Assembly: GCA_036520715.1 (NCBI GenBank)
Contig: DATDJF010000088.1
Location: 1 to 43,496, forward strand
Source: JAEUPI01 sp036520715
Lineage (GTDB): Bacteria > Pseudomonadota > Gammaproteobacteria > Burkholderiales > Burkholderiaceae_C
Reading direction: 5' to 3'
DNA length: 43,496 bases
The translations under genes were made by a program, and so were the position numbers. This document shows, in pieces, positions 40,747 to 43,496 of the stretch. The notes under the pieces were generated by a model. It saw only the letters and a program-made list of their open reading frames with translations. It was not told the DNA's origin and ran no database searches. Position 1 is the stretch's first letter, and each line of letters begins with the position of its first letter.

Positions 40747-43496
40747 ATGCCCAGAGCCCGCTCCCAGAACACTGGCGTCATCCGCATTCGCGGCGCGCGC
40801 CAGCACAACCTGAAGGATCTCGACCTCGACCTGCACACCGGCGAGATGACGGTCGTCACCGGGCCATCGGGCTCGGGCAAGTCGAGCCTGGTGTTCGACA
40901 CGCTGTACGCCGAGGGCCAGCGGCGCTACGTCGAGACCTTCAGCGCCTACGCGCGCCAGTTCCTCGACCGCATGGACCGCCCGGCGGTCGACCGCGTCGA
41001 GGGCGTGCCGCCGGCGATCGCGATCGACCAGACCAATCCGGTGCGCACGTCGCGCTCGACGGTCGGCACGATGACCGAGCTGAACGATCACCTCAAGCTG
41101 CTGTTCGCTCGCGCCGGCGCGCTGTTCGACAAACAGACCGCATTGCCGGTGCGCCACGACAGCGCCGACTCGATCCACGCCGACCTGGTGGATCGCGCCA
41201 CGCAGGCGGGCGATCCGCGGGTGGCGATCACGTTCCCGGTGCATCTGCCCGAAAACGTGACGCCGCAGGAGGTCGAGCAGTGGCTGTCGGCCAGCGGCTT
41301 CACGCGGGTGCAGGCAGAACGTGTGGTCGAGCGCACGCGCGGCGCCGGGCCGCCCCAAGCCGCGCGAGCCCCCTCGGGGGGCAGCGCCGCGGCTTCAGCC
41401 GCAAGCGTGGGGGCTCATGTGAAAGTCCTCGACGTCGTGGCCGATCGCCTGCGCATCGTCGGTGCCGAACGTGCGCGAGTGGTCGAGGCGATCGAGCTCG
41501 CGCTCAAGCGTGGCGGCGGGCGCGTCAACGTGTACGTGCTGCGCGATGACGCGGCCGCCGAGCTGTGGCGTTACTCCACCGGGCTGCACTGCCCCGAGAG
41601 CGACATCCGCTACCCCGACCCGCAGCCGGCGCTGTTTTCGTTCAACTCGGCCTACGGCGCGTGCGACACCTGCCGCGGTTTCGGCCGCGTGATCGGCGTC
41701 GACTGGGGCCTGGTGATCCCCGACCACCGCAAGACCCTGCGCGGCGGCGCCATCAAGCCGCTGCAGACGCCGGCGTGGCAGGAGTGCCAGGACGACCTGC
41801 TCAATCACGCGGGCATCGAGGGCATCCCGCGCGACACCGCCTGGAGCCAGCTCACGCCCGCGCAACGCGACTGGGTGATCGAAGGCTCGCCGCTGTGGAA
41901 GGGCAAGTGGAACCAGCAGTGGTACGGCGTGCGCCGCTTCTTCGGCTACCTGGAGAGCAAGGCCTACAAGATGCACATCCGCGTGCTCTTGTCGAAGTAC
42001 CGCAGCTATACGCCGTGCACGGTGTGCAACGGCGCGCGGCTGAAGCTCGACGCGCTGTTGTGGCGGGTGGGGTCGAAGGAGGGCGCCGATGCGGTGATCG
42101 ATGGGTCGCGCCGCTTCATGCCCGCCGGCGTGCCGTGGACGCCGGAGCAGTTGCAGGCCATGCCCGGCCTCACGCTGCACGACCTGATGCTGCTGCCGAT
42201 CCTGCGGCTGCGGCGCTTCTTCGATTCGGTGGTGCCGGAGTCGACCGCGCTCGACGAGGCGTTGAAGTTGCTGCTCGGCGAGATCCGCACGCGCCTCAAA
42301 TACCTGTGCGACGTCGGCCTGGGTTATCTCACGCTCGACCGCCAGAGCCGCACGTTGAGCGGCGGCGAAGTGCAGCGCATCAACCTCACCACTGCGCTCG
42401 GCACGTCGCTGGTCAACACGCTGTTCGTGCTCGACGAGCCCAGCATCGGGCTGCATCCGCGCGACATGGGCCGCATCATCGAGGCGATGCGGCGGCTGCG
42501 CGACGCCGGCAACACGCTGGTTGTGGTCGAGCACGATCCGGCGGTGATGCTGGCCGCCGACCGCCTGATCGACATGGGGCCAGGGCCCGGCGCGATGGGC
42601 GGGCGCATCGTGTTCGACGGCACGCCCGACGAAGCCCGCCGCGCCGACACGCTGACCGGCGCCTACCTCGGCGCGCGCAAGCACGTGGGCATCGGCATCC
42701 GTCGCTACGTGAGCGACGCGACGCCCAAGCTGGTGCTCGAAGGTGCGCGCGAGCACAACCTGAAGAACCTCGACGTGTCGTTCCCGCTGCAACGGCTGAC
42801 CGTGGTCACCGGTGTCTCGGGCTCCGGCAAGAGCACGCTGGTGCAGGACGTGCTGGTGCCGGCGCTGCTGCGCCACTTCGGCAAGGCCACCGAGTCGCCC
42901 GGCGAGCACGATCGTCTGCTCGGCGCCGACTGGCTGGCGCACGCCACCTTCGTCGACCAGTCGCCGATCGGCAAGACGGCGCGCAGCAACCCGGCCAGCT
43001 ACGTCGGCGCGTTCGACGAAGTGCGCCGGCTGTTTGCTGGTGCTCCGCTGGCGGTGGAGCGCCGCTACGGCGCCGGCATGTTCAGCTTCAACGCCGGCGA
43101 CGGACGCTGCGCGACCTGCGGCGGCTCGGGCTTCGAGCACGTCGAGATGCAGTTCCTGTCGGACGTCTACCTGCGCTGCCCCGACTGCGACGGCCGCCGC
43201 TACCGCGCCGAGATCCTCGAAGTGCACCTCGTGCGCGGCGCGCGGCAGCTCTCGGTGGCCGACGTGCTCGACCTCACGGTGGCCGAAGCCTGCGAGCTGT
43301 TTCGCGACGACCGCGAGGTGATCGCGCGGCTGCAGCCGCTCGTCGACGACGGCCTCGACTACGTGCGGCTCGGCCAGCCGGTGCCGACGCTGTCGGGCGG
43401 TGAGGCGCAGCGCCTGAAGCTCGCCGGATTTCTCGCCGAGGCGGCAAGTGCACCGCGGCAGCCGCGGGCCTTGAAGGGCACGCTGTTCCTGTTCGA
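40747..43496 (+). CDS. uvrA: Excinuclease UvrA (5' part, runs off the window), probably the long class III form
   Basis: At least 916 aa with no stop before the window end. First ATPase half: Walker A GPSGSGKSS (residues 39-47), RRYVETFSAYARQFLDRMDRP, zinc-type cysteines CDTCRGFG, signature LSGGEVQRINL, Walker B LFVLDEPSIGLHPRD. Second half: Walker A GVSGSGKST, CATCGGSGFEHVEMQFL with CPDCDGRR, signature LSGGEAQRLKL, ending in LFLF before the next Walker B. It recognises bulky DNA damage for nucleotide excision repair. The start (PVRTSRSTVGTMTELNDHLKLL) resembles the double-length class III UvrA rather than the standard one, but the second tandem half is outside the window. Residues 199-224 are a repeat-derived insertion. 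No ribosome site precedes the ATG; an in-frame ATG is at 40735. Confidence 0.88.
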   Translation, partial: MPRARSQNTGVIRIRGARQHNLKDLDLDLHTGEMTVVTGPSGSGKSSLVFDTLYAEGQRRYVETFSAYARQFLDRMDRPAVDRVEGVPPAIAIDQTNPVRTSRSTVGTMTELNDHLKLLFARAGALFDKQTALPVRHDSADSIHADLVDRATQAGDPRVAITFPVHLPENVTPQEVEQWLSASGFTRVQAERVVERTRGAGPPQAARAPSGGSAAASAASVGAHVKVLDVVADRLRIVGAERARVVEAIELALKRGGGRVNVYVLRDDAAAELWRYSTGLHCPESDIRYPDPQPALFSFNSAYGACDTCRGFGRVIGVDWGLVIPDHRKTLRGGAIKPLQTPAWQECQDDLLNHAGIEGIPRDTAWSQLTPAQRDWVIEGSPLWKGKWNQQWYGVRRFFGYLESKAYKMHIRVLLSKYRSYTPCTVCNGARLKLDALLWRVGSKEGADAVIDGSRRFMPAGVPWTPEQLQAMPGLTLHDLMLLPILRLRRFFDSVVPESTALDEALKLLLGEIRTRLKYLCDVGLGYLTLDRQSRTLSGGEVQRINLTTALGTSLVNTLFVLDEPSIGLHPRDMGRIIEAMRRLRDAGNTLVVVEHDPAVMLAADRLIDMGPGPGAMGGRIVFDGTPDEARRADTLTGAYLGARKHVGIGIRRYVSDATPKLVLEGAREHNLKNLDVSFPLQRLTVVTGVSGSGKSTLVQDVLVPALLRHFGKATESPGEHDRLLGADWLAHATFVDQSPIGKTARSNPASYVGAFDEVRRLFAGAPLAVERRYGAGMFSFNAGDGRCATCGGSGFEHVEMQFLSDVYLRCPDCDGRRYRAEILEVHLVRGARQLSVADVLDLTVAEACELFRDDREVIARLQPLVDDGLDYVRLGQPVPTLSGGEAQRLKLAGFLAEAASAPRQPRALKGTLFLF
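41341..41415. repeat. Dispersed GC-rich repeat, copy 2 (inside uvrA, in frame)
   Basis: A 75-bp element that opens GGCGCCGGGCCGCCCCAAGC, contains CCCCCTCGGGGGG and ends AGCGTGGGGGCTC. It matches copy 1 at 23775-23841 at both ends and in the central palindrome. It carries no stop in the uvrA frame and is read as Gly/Pro/Ala/Ser-rich residues (about 199-223). Confidence 0.8.

Overview
The window is very GC-rich DNA, tightly packed with genes on both strands, and it looks like a chromosomal segment of a betaproteobacterium of the order Burkholderiales (Rubrivivax/Leptothrix/Methylibium-like). This is inferred from a Bug-type solute receptor, a CYP153-type alkane hydroxylase, a large UvrA of the kind I associate with these bacteria, and two copies of a GC-rich dispersed repeat that I associate with this order. 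I see no rRNA, tRNA, CRISPR array, transposase or phage gene.

Layout. 0.2-5.5 kb: a bacterial Popeye-domain protein, a broken maltoporin gene (lamB), a 14-TM drug exporter, an OsmC-type peroxidase and a membrane-anchored metallo-beta-lactamase-fold hydrolase. 5.6-10.8 kb: a metabolic block with an NTF2-like/flavin monooxygenase fusion, a 25-residue membrane peptide, an alpha/beta hydrolase, and a nitrilase divergent from an AraC-type (NitR-like) regulator. 10.8-16.7 kb: six genes on the minus strand in the order ferredoxin, CYP153 P450, OmpR-type response regulator, histidine kinase, DegP-like protease, and a periplasmic protein with an internal repeat. 17.0-25.3 kb: an unrecognised cytoplasmic protein, outer-membrane phospholipase A, MarC, a YbaY/HslJ-like lipoprotein, a GAF/PAS/GGDEF/EAL protein, dodecin and a TauD/TfdA-type dioxygenase. 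25.3-29.4 kb: an ECF42 sigma factor with its DGPF/YciI partner, divergent from a PLP aminotransferase, then a Bug receptor. 29.4-36.6 kb: an animal-type heme peroxidase, a complete marR-outer membrane factor-emrA-emrB efflux operon, and an ECF sigma factor without an anti-sigma gene. 36.7-43.5 kb: a second two-component system, a cytochrome c/cytochrome P460 fusion, a small unrecognised protein and the 5' part of uvrA, which runs off the window.

How the genes work together. The strongest regulatory reading is at 27009-27036. There a symmetric element matches the promoter motif I recall for ECF42 sigma factors on both strands, with a 17-bp spacer each way. This would put the sigma operon and the divergent aminotransferase in one regulon. 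The marR operon has two adjacent perfect 13-bp palindromes upstream of its first gene, the nitrilase promoter has 22-bp-phased direct repeats next to its AraC-type regulator, and the DegP gene has 11-bp-phased repeats suited to the response regulator encoded just upstream. The most unusual structural feature is a dispersed repeat sitting in frame inside uvrA, where it adds about 25 low-complexity residues without breaking the reading frame.
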